Origin: Acheta domesticus
Taxonomy: Eukaryota > Arthropoda > Insecta > Orthoptera > Gryllidae
Assembly: GCA_031308135.1 (NCBI GenBank)
Contig: JAHLJT010000631.1
Span: forward strand, 176,812,282-176,876,281
Length of the DNA: 64,000 nucleotides
Direction of reading: 5' to 3'
Shown: piece after piece, positions 1 through 10,170 of the stretch
Numbering within the stretch: position 1 is the stretch's first letter
How the letters are laid out: each line of letters opens with the position of its first letter
The notes under the pieces: model-generated
The model's database searches: none
What the model was told of the DNA's origin: nothing
The model's input: only the letters and a program-made list of their open reading frames with translations
Position numbers and translations under genes: made by a program

Positions 1-1838
1 GAGCGGCGGTAACACGTTTATTGTAAATAAAAGTGTCTTTGAATACAGTTCGTCTTTTCACTACTTCTATTCAACAATCTTCAGTCCAACATATTGCTTA
101 TATAAATGGGGATGGATATATTTACAAAATGATGGTGATAGCGATCTTGTTACCACACTTCGATGGATTATACGTTCTTGGCCTTGATGGATTGATTATA
201 CGTTCAGTCCGGGTGGGGAAGGTCCGCCAAGGCACCTTTGAAGGGACCCGTAGACGGCAAGGAAAGCCCCGAGCTGCCCCGTCGTAAGCACAAGGGAAGA
301 CAGCGGCAGGCCGCAGCCGCTCTTGGAACGAGGTGTCGTAAGGTCGAGCGCGAGTCGAAGGTCGTCCAACGTCCGCCTTGACCCGCGTTTACGCAGCTGA
401 ATGAACGGACTGCACACCCTTTCCAACATTTTCGGGTGTCGATCCGATTAGCCCATCACAGGTAATTAATTCCGATGGCAAATGATGGCTGATTGGATTA
501 CTTAGGCAGGCGTGTTAGCCAGCCGCGCGCTAATGAGTGAGTTATGTCTTGTAGTTGCCTATGTTTTGTCTAGTAAAGTTCGTCTCGCACTAATGTTGTC
601 TCGTCAGGTGTTCGTGACCGACTTTCTTGGTCAAGTCTGTTTGCAATCGAGTTCTGAGATCCGGTGTCGTTTTTTCAAACTCTCCGTGGCTCTCTCGCTC
701 CTCAATCCTCACCCCTTCCTCACAGTTCCTTTCTCTGTCACGTGCTTAAATCATTGCCTCTGATTGGTTCGTTGAACACGTTTCTCGAATGTTCTATCAG
801 CCTATCTCGTTGATTGGGTCGAGTTAATCCCTCCCCTTGGCGACCTACATAACATTGTTTTTAATTGGTCGCCCTTTGTGCTCCCGTGGGTGCGTTGTGT
901 GTACACTAAGTGGCGCGCAGCTGCGCCCTGTCCTCCGCCCTCATGATGGTTTTATGATACGCCCTTTGGGATTAGCTGGCGGGCTGCTACCGAGTTGGTT
1001 AACTAGACAGTTTCAGTGATCAATCTGCTTATCCCGAGGACAAGGGACGATGCAGGGTGGTCCGATGATTTCTCCCTCCTTCGTCAGGTAACGCTCGAAG
1101 TGGACACCAGGGTTGCGACTTTGGGAAGGGCGTAGGGTGGCCCTAGAGTGCCTCGCCCTGAAATTGCACGTGGCAGTGCCAAATTGCAGTAAACACCTTT
1201 CTGTGCGCTGGGTCTACAATTGGCGTGACGCAGGAGCCGCGACACGCAGGAGTTGATGAGACTCATTGCAGTTTTATTAGAGAAAATGTACCTTCTGTAG
1301 TCAACAATAGTAGTAACAACTGTAGTGGACGTGAGCATCATTGCTACTGGGCAGGCTTTCCGAAAACTCTATTGTAGGTTTTGGTAAATTGTAAGTTTTT
1401 ACAAATAATTAATTAAAATAATTTTTACGGAAGATTTTATTTAAAAAAACCAGCATGTTCCTCATATTATGAGAAAAAAGTTTCTTCGCCGTTCTATCTT
1501 CAGAAGCACAGATTCCCATAGAATGTGTTTTTTGTAATTTTCACATTTCGAATGCGACTGTTTACCATCAAAATTGTGTGCCTATTTCAACGCGTGAGCG
1601 CTGCTGTGTGTTGGGGACTGGGTTTGTCTTGAGGTCAGTTACGAACAGCAAGAACAATGCACTTTTGAATGCCGGATGGCGGGGGGATCGCCATTGCAGA
1701 GCAATATAATACTGTCGTATTATGCATCCAATACCATCAATTCATTTGCATTATTTGTTGTTTTAATAATTAATTAGATTTTTGCATCGACATTATTTAG
1801 AAATATCCTCGCTCTCTAACCTTCTACACGTTGTAGAT
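1..1838. other. Unassigned intergenic DNA
   Basis: No coding region is supported here; open frames are under 100 codons and show no recognisable domain. Bases ~200-430 and ~830-1250 are GC-richer than the rest, while ~1380-1480 and ~1730-1800 are AT-rich. The mixed composition could reflect an old retroelement, but I found no paired terminal repeats. Confidence 0.5.
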
Positions 1839-2084
1839 CAGTGGTGTCAAGATCTTCTAATGGTGGCAGTGGCACGTGTCATGGCTCCGTAGCATGGCAC
1901 GAGCTACTCTGCGCAACGAGCGTCGGGAAAGGAACCTATTAGTAACCCCACCGTTTTACAATAGGGATGGCGTTGTCTCTGGTGGCGGGGTGACGGACCA
2001 CGTGAAGGGGCAATTTCGTCATGGCACTCGTGCCACAGACTTGTGGTGCGCGTGCCACTCGTGGCATCGACCTTGACAACACTG
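1839..2084. mobile_element. hAT-like MITE
   Basis: A 246-bp non-autonomous element. It starts CAGTGGTGTCAAG (1839-1851) and ends CTTGACAACACTG (2072-2084), whose reverse complement matches the left end at 12 of 13 bases. CAGTG-type ends are typical of hAT-superfamily transposons. Subterminal AGTGGCACG motifs recur in inverted orientation inside both ends, as expected for transposase-binding repeats. The flanking 8-mers (TTGTAGAT and TTGACGTC) agree only partly, so the target-site duplication is decayed or absent. No transposase is encoded; an open frame at 1876-2076 is incidental. Confidence 0.6.
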
Positions 2085-3030
2085 TTGACGTCTGGAAGGT
2101 GGTGGAAGAAGAGAAATGTTCAAGAAATGACTGTGAAGAAACTAAGCGTTTCTCAGCAGAATGGCAGAGATTTTAGAAACATTTGTTCATCTAATTGACG
2201 AGGATATGTTGATGTATTTTTTCTCCTGAAATAGCTCATCCTGTATTCATTTTCTAGTCGCGGTTGGTTACTTCATAAATGAAATGCAAATGAAATTCTA
2301 CCTGTAATGAAAATCGACTACGTCTTTGCGATTGTAATTACTATTAGGAATACTATTTGCTCCGTCTCTGCATTGAAACAAGGATTTAGACTCCCGTCAC
2401 TGCCAACGGTTCAGTCATTTGATATCGCGCGACTGGTGCAATGAGACGCTCCAGGTCTTCACCACTTCCGTTGTGAATCGGAAATCAAAAGCGCCCTTTA
2501 CATCGTAATATTTTTTTGTCGTAACTTAGTGTGGTCTCCGACACTTTAAATAGTTTTAAAACTATTTTCATCATAATTTGCGTTCTTTTAATTAGAATAG
2601 AAGGTCACAAACATTGCCTGTTTTAACCAACAAAAGATTTAACCAACAAGGAAGGGCGCAAGGTGTCTATCCGTGAATGATGAACGGACGCACACTGCTA
2701 TTTTCTCCTGTACTGCAAATCTTGAAAATAAACATAATATTAAACAACGACGTAAGATGTGAGGGCTACATTTATAAAAAGTATTATTATGACGATACCA
2801 ATTGTAATTATTCCAAACGTTATTACACTATTATGGGATTTTATTGCAAAGAGTTGTTTTCAGTCCAATGTGAACTTCAAATTACAGGATATGTAGAGCG
2901 AACTCCACCGACACTTAGGATAATAGCTCTTTCATTTTTACTTGCGCCTGAAACCCGAGTTTCCCCTTAAAAATAACTGATTTTCTTTAACATGACTAAT
3001 TATACACTTTATTTTCACCCTGCGTGAAGC
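2085..3030. other. AT-rich DNA, nothing assigned
   Basis: A 97-codon frame lies at 2677-2970 but has no recognisable domain and AT-driven composition. I see no supported feature. Confidence 0.5.
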
Positions 3031-3079
3031 GGGAGGCCTTAGCCCTTAATGGGATCTCTATAGGCTACAATAAATAAAT
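3031..3079 (+). mobile_element. RTE-type non-LTR retrotransposon 3' tail
   Basis: A short 3' end with the layout GAGGCCTTAGCCC, then TGGGATCTCTATAGGCT, then an A-rich AATAAATAAA end. This GAGGCC...GCCC...GGGA...ATAGGCT string is characteristic of the 3' terminus of insect RTE-type retrotransposons and of SINEs that borrow it. No reverse-transcriptase coding sequence is attached, so it is a severely 5'-truncated copy or a SINE tail. A related tail is at 9106-9195 on the other strand. Confidence 0.55.
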
Positions 3080-5819
3080 TATACACTTTTTACATTAACT
3101 TCTGTTTCATAACATTTATTATTATATTTGCACACGTGATAGAGGATGTTTATTTCTATTACTCGTAACATAATCAGAAATAAAATGCATTTAAAACGAT
3201 TTAAGAGCAAAATATAAAACTATTACTTAAGCAATATTTTGGAGAGAACGATATTTTGAAGGAAAATGGTGCATTCATTTCCAAGTAATAAACAAGCCTA
3301 TTTAACATAATATCAAAATATGACTTTCTCATTTAATTCACAAAAACGCTAAATCATGGCGCTATCCTTGAGCTTATGAGAAGCAACTTTTCCACCACAA
3401 ATATTTCAGATGTATCACAGTAACATTCCATGAACTTATACATCCTTTTCAACAGATTTTCATCCTCTCACCATCTGATACTCTCCTTTCTTTTGTTCAC
3501 CTCGCGTATAGTAACTTGTCCTTAATCTCTCGTAAATCTTAGGCGATCTTGGTTCTGCGGCCCTGAAGAAAGTACAACAAATGACGTGTCAAGTAATACA
3601 AGGAGAAATAAATTTATGGGCACATTGATAACCGTACACTTTGTTTGTAAATACGGTACTCAAGCAATAATTAGGATGGGGGAATAATTTTGTGAAAACG
3701 TCATTAGTGTAACGAGTCAACATGGTACGGAGAATGTATATTCATTCAGAAGACATTCTTATGTGCACACGTCAGCCTTCGACTGGTATTGTGTTTGACC
3801 ACCAAGGCAACAGCAAGCTACCAAATGAGTGATGAATAAACAAGGAACAAGAAGTTGGACGTTTCGAAGTATAGACGGAATGCGCACGTATTGATACGCA
3901 CTAGAGTTGGATGTATTGATATTCAGAAAGAATGTGGACGTATTGAAAGACAGACGATTAGATTTCTAAAGTACAGATGATTAATAGAAGTACACAGAAT
4001 TGGACATGTAAATGGAGATGTCAGTTGATAGACTTGAGATATTTGAAAAAATGAAGTGAAGTAAACTGAGAGTTGGACGTAAGAAACGAAAGGTGTTTGG
4101 TATTGTATCCTTTCAATTAAAAATTGTTAAGTAAAGTTTTTGATATTGTCATTATTGTCAATAAATATTCTTGTTTTATTTCGGAAACTTGGAATTGTTT
4201 TGTAAATATAATTGAACGGTAAGTTGCCACCATTCAGATCTGCGGTGTATGCCCTTGAATCATCAGCCCTCATAAATAAATGGATGTTCCTTTTTACTTT
4301 CTCGCCTTACGAACACTTCGTAATGTGATAAACCAGAATATTACAAATTTTATTTAATAATATTAGCTGTACATGGGGTGGATAAATGGGTATACAATAT
4401 GGCGGTATACGGCCTTAGCAACGACAGCGCAGAGGTTGGCAAAGTCAACAAACTGTACACAGGCCTTGAAGATGTCAGGACGCTGGCTAGATAGCTAAAG
4501 AAAATAAGATGTGATTGGTTCAAAAACGAATGACTGACGGGGGTCGCGGCTACTTGGGTTTGTAAGAGACGCACGGGTTGGCTAGTGAAGACTAGACAGT
4601 CCTAATTTTGCCGCTGTGTTTTGAAAAAATAGAATGAGGGACGCTTACCGAACCATAAAGGGTTTAAAGAACGCATTGAACAGGACATTCTGATTCTGGG
4701 TGTCGTGGAGTGAAGATCGCGGATTTTGCTAGTAGATGACGTGGTGTAAAGATCGTTTGCGGACATTATATTAGGAAAGTGGGACTTGTATATTTTTTTG
4801 TGAGAGAAGTAATAGTTTTTTCGGACTCTGAAAATTATTTGCCAGAAGTGAATTCGCGGAGGACTTGCACAGTTTTTTCGGATATTGCAGTTGAACTTTA
4901 ATGTTTTACATAACCAGTGGGGAAAGATTAGGAACTGGGAGCATCGGATAAGAACCGATAAATAGTTTATGCAGTGTGGACTGGACGTGTCAGCAGCAGC
5001 GCAAGACCGGAAGAGAGAAGCGAAACTTGGAACCTACAAACGGTCAAGTGAGAAGCGACTACGGAGCGTCGGCAAGCAAAACGGTAAAGAAATACTGCAG
5101 TACAAAAGAGATAACGCATTTAAAAGGTCATGACCATAAAATTAATTGTTAAAACTTAACTTTAAATAAATTATTGAATTTTGTTCTTTGGAAATGAAAG
5201 GAGTTTTCATTTGTCAATCATAATCTTTAATTAGTTGGAAGCATATAATTATTACATTTCAGATTCCACGCCATACTGTATAGTTGGCAGATCAGGTAAT
5301 CGGCTATCGAGGCGATAGCGAGTATTTGTATCCGGACCCATCGACCCAAGCTAGCTGGATGTTTATACAATTTGTTTAAATTAGATGGGAAAACTTTGGT
5401 AGTAATTAATGTAACCTGTTTCTGGCGGCCCAAATCTTAATATAAATTTGGAACAGGCCATAATTACAACCACACTTTTGATGAGACGATGACAAAGGTA
5501 TATTTCAGTAAGGAGAGAAAGTTATGTAATCATGCGCCGGAAAACGGGTAATTTTCGCCAGAAAAACTCTTATAGCAGGGGTCTGGTAACGACAAAGTGG
5601 ATAAAACCTGTTGCTAAATTTAGAAAAAAAATCCTCTATCTCGTGATGTGGTCAAAATATATGCTTTGTTGCTCCTTGTTTTAATAATGAACATGATTCA
5701 CTACAAGGGAAAAAAATTAGAACCTACACATTAGGGATAGGAAACTGAGGAGAAGGGAAGAAGTTATGAAAAGTCCCAGGGCAAAGAAACAAATCCATAC
5801 CCTTAACAGAATTCCAATT
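3080..5819. other. AT-rich intergenic DNA
   Basis: Open frames on the minus strand (4350-4574, 5227-5433) are short and unrecognised. Bases ~5560-5625 contain a GGTAACGA-AAAGTGGATAA-like stretch that recurs near 21935 and 25770, so a fragment of that dispersed family is present. Nothing else is supported. Confidence 0.4.
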
Positions 5820-6055
5820 CGCCGGTCTCCAAAGGCAGCGGCGCGGGCGGATAATGCGCCCGGAGGAAAGGTCCAGTGCACGCGGGATAAATCCCCGGAA
5901 GAGGCCTCGCCCCGCTGCAGCGCCTGCAGGCGACGCCCGCCGATAAGGCGCATTCGGCCCCTCGGCGGACACGACGCGCGCCGATGCGCCCTTTGGGACG
6001 CAGCTGCTGGAACGGGGAGCACTGGACGCTCGAGTACTGTTACTGTGCGGAAGGG
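5820..6055. other. CpG-rich island
   Basis: About 235 bp of GC- and CpG-rich sequence sits abruptly in AT-rich DNA. Open frames exist on both strands (5766-6065 plus, 5717-6088 minus), as expected where stop codons are rare, and neither gives a recognisable protein. It could be a promoter-type CpG island, a relic exon or a repeat fragment. No TATA box or splice structure singles out one reading. Confidence 0.4.
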
Positions 6056-6856
6056 CACTATTTGATTGAAAAACAGGCTACTCGACAACAGAATTTATAA
6101 AGAATAATTTATCTGTTATGCAAGGGGTCATGGAATAATTTTGGAATCAACGTTTGTTTTTGTATTTTATTTTTTATAAATTTTCATAATTTTACTTTTA
6201 AATTGGCGTTTGAATTATATTGACATAACTCTTACAAGTATTTTTTAAATTATTTATTTAGATGTGAAGTCCTCCTATCATTGAGCTTAGGTGATGGCTC
6301 CAATGCTTTTAGATGCTGTTACACAATGCAGCGCATAAATACTGAAAGACTTAAGACACGCAGAATGTAAATTGAATGTTGTAAAGCTAAGCAACGTAAA
6401 AAAAAGTCTCAAAACGAAGTAATTATAGGAAAATGTTCATTCTGATGAGGCAATGTATCGAGCTGGCGGGTTCAGGAGTTGTAAATAAAGGTGTCCTACA
6501 TTTATTTTTTATTACCTTAGTATTTTCCATTCTGCAAAATTTATTTACAAGAAAACGCGGTAAAAATTGCATGAAAAAATAATATCTACAAAAAGTAAAC
6601 ATTTTTCAAAACAATTGTTTCAGTTTTATTATGATTGATATATCTGTATCCTGTAAAAAATTCTTAAACCTAATTTCAATAGATTCTGAGAATTAGACAT
6701 TTAACATTGACCTACATTAACATTGCCAGGGCATTCTGTGTCTCCATGGAGAACTAGCTTTAGTATGCCATACCAACAGGTTACTTTGCGGAATCCATGG
6801 TATTGCGCTTGCCTAGGCGTGAAAATAACTCAGACATGGTTGGTACAAGTTGGTTG
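6056..6856. other. AT-rich DNA
   Basis: No supported gene or element; the sequence is simple AT-rich intergenic DNA up to the start of the purine tract. Confidence 0.5.
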
Positions 6857-7190
6857 CAGAGAGAGACAGAGACAGAAAGAGAGACAGGGAGAGGCAGAGA
6901 GAGGCAGAGAGAGACAGAGAGAGACAGAGAGAGACAGAGAGAGACAGAGAGAGACAGGGAGAGACAGGGAGACAAAGGAGAGAGACAGAGAAAGAGAGGC
7001 ATAGAAAGAGAAAAAGAGACAGAGAAGGAAAGTAAAGAGAAAAGGAGTAGAGAAGGAGAGGAGAAAAGGAGAGAAAGAGAAGAAGAAAAAGAGAAGGAGA
7101 GAAAAAGAGAAGAAGAGAAGAGAGAAGGAGAGGAGAGAAAGAAAGAGGAGATGAGGGGAAAGAGAGGAGAGAAAGAGAAAAAGAAAATTA
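6857..7190 (+). repeat. Purine-rich simple repeat (GAGACA)n grading into (GA-rich)n
   Basis: About 330 bp of almost pure purine on the plus strand. The left half is GAGACAGAGA-type repeats. From about 7050 to 7189 it is essentially all A and G, with one T near 7151. The overlapping open frames on both strands (Arg/Glu-rich plus; Ser/Leu/Phe-rich minus) are products of the repeat, not genes. Confidence 0.9.
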
Positions 7191-7219
7191 AATTCTGTTG
7201 GTGACGTCATTGTACGATG

Positions 7220-7510
7220 TAAATCCGCATTGCTGCGATGTTGTGGAGGATTATTTCGTTTCTACAATGGCCATTTCAGCGTTGCTACGGAGCGTGACTT
7301 TTAGGTGGTTACAGTGGCATTTCATTATTTGACCTATTCAGCGTTGCTACTATGCCCAGCAACTAGTCCACGGTGGCTCCTTAACAACGAAATAACAGCG
7401 CCGCTGGCTACTGAACAGACGTGCACCATAGAAACGCTCGTGCACACCCTAGCAACGGAATAATCGCTTCCAACCACCCAATTTGCATCTTAGCAACATT
7501 GAAATATCCA
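7220..7510. repeat. Degenerate repeats with a GCAACGGAATAACAGC-like core
   Basis: The core appears at 7383-7399 (CAACGAAATAACAGC) and 7451-7467 (AGCAACGGAATAATCGC), with related GTTGCTA inversions near 7272 and 7340. The same core recurs at 9072-9088, 9387-9403, 9407-9423 and 9469-9484. This looks like a decayed tandem or clustered repeat family interrupted by other insertions. Confidence 0.45.
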
Positions 7511-7772
7511 TCGCAGAAACAGTTTAACGCTACCACATAAGAGCTATTTTCCATAGCAATTTTGATGGACCATTATGCAAAGGTTACACTTAGCTGAACG
7601 AAAAATAGCAAAACGTAGGATAAAAGTTCACGCAGGATGAATCGTCGTTCAACGTTCATTCGACTCCCTTAAAAGCATGACCTTCTGAATAGGAAAGAAA
7701 TACTTTTTTAAATTAATACGGTATCCACCAGAATTGTTACAGTGAACGGCTAGTAAGCAACGCAAATATCTC

Positions 7773-8245
7773 TATTATTCGTTCACTTTACATTTGCAGA
7801 CGGAGCGCTTCGATCTGTTTACATGAAGTCACCGCCGGCTGAATGAGAAACGCGCGTCTGCAGTAGATACTTAATATGATATAGAGGGCGGTGAGCAGCA
7901 CACAGAATCCCGGCGGGGCAAGAACATAACCATTTAGCAATTAATAAGTGCAAAGAAGAGATAAAAATATTGAACGGGAATGTTGTGAATAGCGAGTGGT
8001 GTGATCTATTTTATTGTACATTATCTCAATTATTTAAGGGTACAACTCCAGCTTACTGACAGAAAGACATAATTCGTCAGCTGTGTCCTTAGCGCTTGTT
8101 CTGCCTTCGGAGACAGCTGATTGGTCAGATGCTGATTGACATCGGGACCATTCGTGTATTCTCGGTTGTATGTTCGGGCCTTCACTTTCAAAACAAGATT
8201 AGTTCCTAATTCTGCCGTCTGCAAATGTAAAGTGAACGAATAATA
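7773..8245. mobile_element. Inverted-repeat element, possible MITE
   Basis: Bases 7773-7803 and 8215-8245 are perfect 31-base inverted repeats; the right arm begins CCGTCTGCAAATGTAAAG. They enclose about 410 bp of non-coding sequence that includes a shorter CACCGCC / GGCGGTGA inversion. Perfect arms in otherwise decayed surroundings suggest a fairly young non-autonomous DNA transposon or foldback element. A clear target-site duplication is not visible and the superfamily is not identified. Confidence 0.6.
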
Positions 8246-8581
8246 TGTTGCTATAGTGTGCAACATTTTTGTTACGATGCACGGCAGTTAAGTGGAGGCG
8301 CTGCTAGTCCGTTGCAACGATGATCTCTAGTATTTACGGTAGGGAGTTGTTTTATTGCAATGCCATTATTTTTGTTTTGTTTTGGAGGGAATTTTTTATA
8401 AGTCCGTCGCGGTACGTTTAAAATGCTAATTCTGAGCTAGTAATAAAGGCCAAAGATTGTTATTAAAAAACCAATCTCCCGCCACGGCGCTAAATTTCAA
8501 TCATTTTTTATGCCAATGTGCCAACAGATGCTATGACAAAAGGCACTATTCTATTAAACATCGTAAATGCACTATTTATTA

Positions 8582-8700
8582 CAATGGAGGGGGCAGGTAA
8601 ATGACTACAAACTATGACTACAAGTATGTCTATATGACTACAACTACAGTCTTCATGTCTACAGTCTATGTGTCTAAATGACCACAACTATATCTACAAA
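8582..8700 (+). repeat. Degenerate ATGACTACAA short tandem repeat
   Basis: Several imperfect copies of a ~10-base motif (ATGACTACAA, ATGTCTACA and similar) occur in succession over roughly 110 bases. Confidence 0.5.
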
Positions 8701-9104
8701 CTGGCACAAAGTAGTAAACTTCTGCATCGTTGTGAACTGCAAGAATCCAGAAGTGGTGTCATTTATTTTCGGAAATATAAGGATTATTCCCTATTAATAA
8801 GTAGCCTTCAGTCTACTAAATTATTTTGGCAGCCTCTTTCGAGACAAAGGTCATGTTGCTTCCCACTGGCGAAACACATCGATACTACCGGCCCACTGCG
8901 CATACAGCACGCTCCTCCGATACCGCAGAAAATCAGCGGTACCGGCAAGTCTCGCAAGAGACCTACGTATAGATTTCATGGGCAGATAAGGAACGTGCAT
9001 GCCCGCCGAGTCTGCAGAGCAAACCAGCGGGAACGATCGATAATAAAAAGTGATTTGTCGGCATCTACCGTGGTAACAAAATAACAGCACAGCCATAAAA
9101 CAGC

Positions 9105-9105
<1 letters not shown>

Positions 9106-9149
<44 letters not shown>

Positions 9150-9195
9150 CCTATACATCTCTTAGTAGGGCAAAGACCTCCTACTTAGGGCAGGG
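9106..9195 (-). mobile_element. RTE-type 3' tail with (ATT)n microsatellite
   Basis: Read on the minus strand, GAGGTCTTTGCCC...GAGATGTATAGG is followed by (ATA)n (plus-strand ATT repeats 9106-9149). It aligns with the 3031-3079 tail, showing the same family inserted in the opposite orientation. The microsatellite is the expanded 3' tail. No coding remnant is attached. Confidence 0.55.
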
Positions 9196-9379
9196 AGGTT
9201 TCACACCATCTGAAAGGAGCGTCTTAATTTTGAACATACATAGTTTTCCACACAGTGTTGGAGTTCATTGTAGCGCTAAAATTACCTTTTCTGCCTACCA
9301 GCCATGCAAGGTAGTAAATCTTATAGTTATAATAGCAAATCATAACGCACCCTATAACAGATGCGTGTCATAACAATTG

Positions 9380-9720
9380 CCACCACGGCAACGGAATAAC
9401 AAGCACGGCAACGGAATAACAGCACTGCCACATAAGAGCCGTGCGCCGGTGCACTGAAAGTCACCGTAGCAAGGGAATAACAGCGACACAACCACTACCA
9501 AGAGCCGTACACCGTAGCAACACAGGTAGCGATAATTGCTTAATGTCATAATTATGGCACCACCTTGGATCAGTTCACCGCAGCAGCACTAGTAGACACG
9601 TACCAACAGAGTAACCAGTGCAATAAAGTCGCGCACTGTCGCAATGTAGGAAGCCACCCTAGCAGCGAGAGAAAAGCACCTCTACCTAACAGACGTTCAC
9701 CAACAGTAGACATAGTAGTG
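9380..9720. repeat. Clustered GCAACGGAATAACAGC-like repeats
   Basis: At least three good copies of the core lie at 9387-9403, 9407-9423 and 9469-9484, with weaker ones to about 9700. Spacing is irregular (20-60 bases). The block is related to the repeats at 7220-7510, so the elements between may have split one ancestral array. The open frame at 9352-9549 minus is incidental. Confidence 0.45.
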
Positions 9721-10049
9721 ACAGAATAATATCTCCCTTGCCTTTACAAAACCTATACAGGAAAGAAATAAACAAAATTTAAAAAAACCTCTTACACCTC
9801 AACAATTCTTGTGTCCATCGCAACTAGTATAATATCAACGCCGGCTCCAAACATCTCTAGGGGTGATTATTACAACTTTTATTATGTCGAAATCAATTAG
9901 CTCACAAAACATCATTTCTCAAAATATTCAAGAGTGAATAACTCAATCAAAAGGTATCTTTTTCACTTTAACCTCTTACCGGCCAATTTTTTAAACAATG
10001 TTTTCTTTACACTATCCTTTCCCTCCGACTTTACCACAGGTATTTACTA

Positions 10050-10170
10050 GGAGTTTCTAAACACGGTTTTAGATGAAGATTCGAACCGACGCAAGTCATT
10101 AATACAGCCTGGCCAGGAGCGAAACACTGGCCTAGCAAATGCCACCAAAATCATCAGGCCTATTGGCAGA
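10050..10170 (-). mobile_element. tRNA-headed SINE fragment
   Basis: On the minus strand a Pol III B-box-like GTCGGTTCGAATC lies at about 10080-10092. Upstream is a TTTGGTGGCATTTGCTAGG stretch that could be a decayed A box. The body extends leftward but its end is unclear. The tRNA of origin is not identifiable. Confidence 0.4.

Noticed and set aside
6723..7210. Long open frames on both strands across the purine tract
   Set aside because: They are translations of a simple repeat (Arg/Glu on plus, Ser/Leu/Phe on minus) with no domain and no start or splice context.
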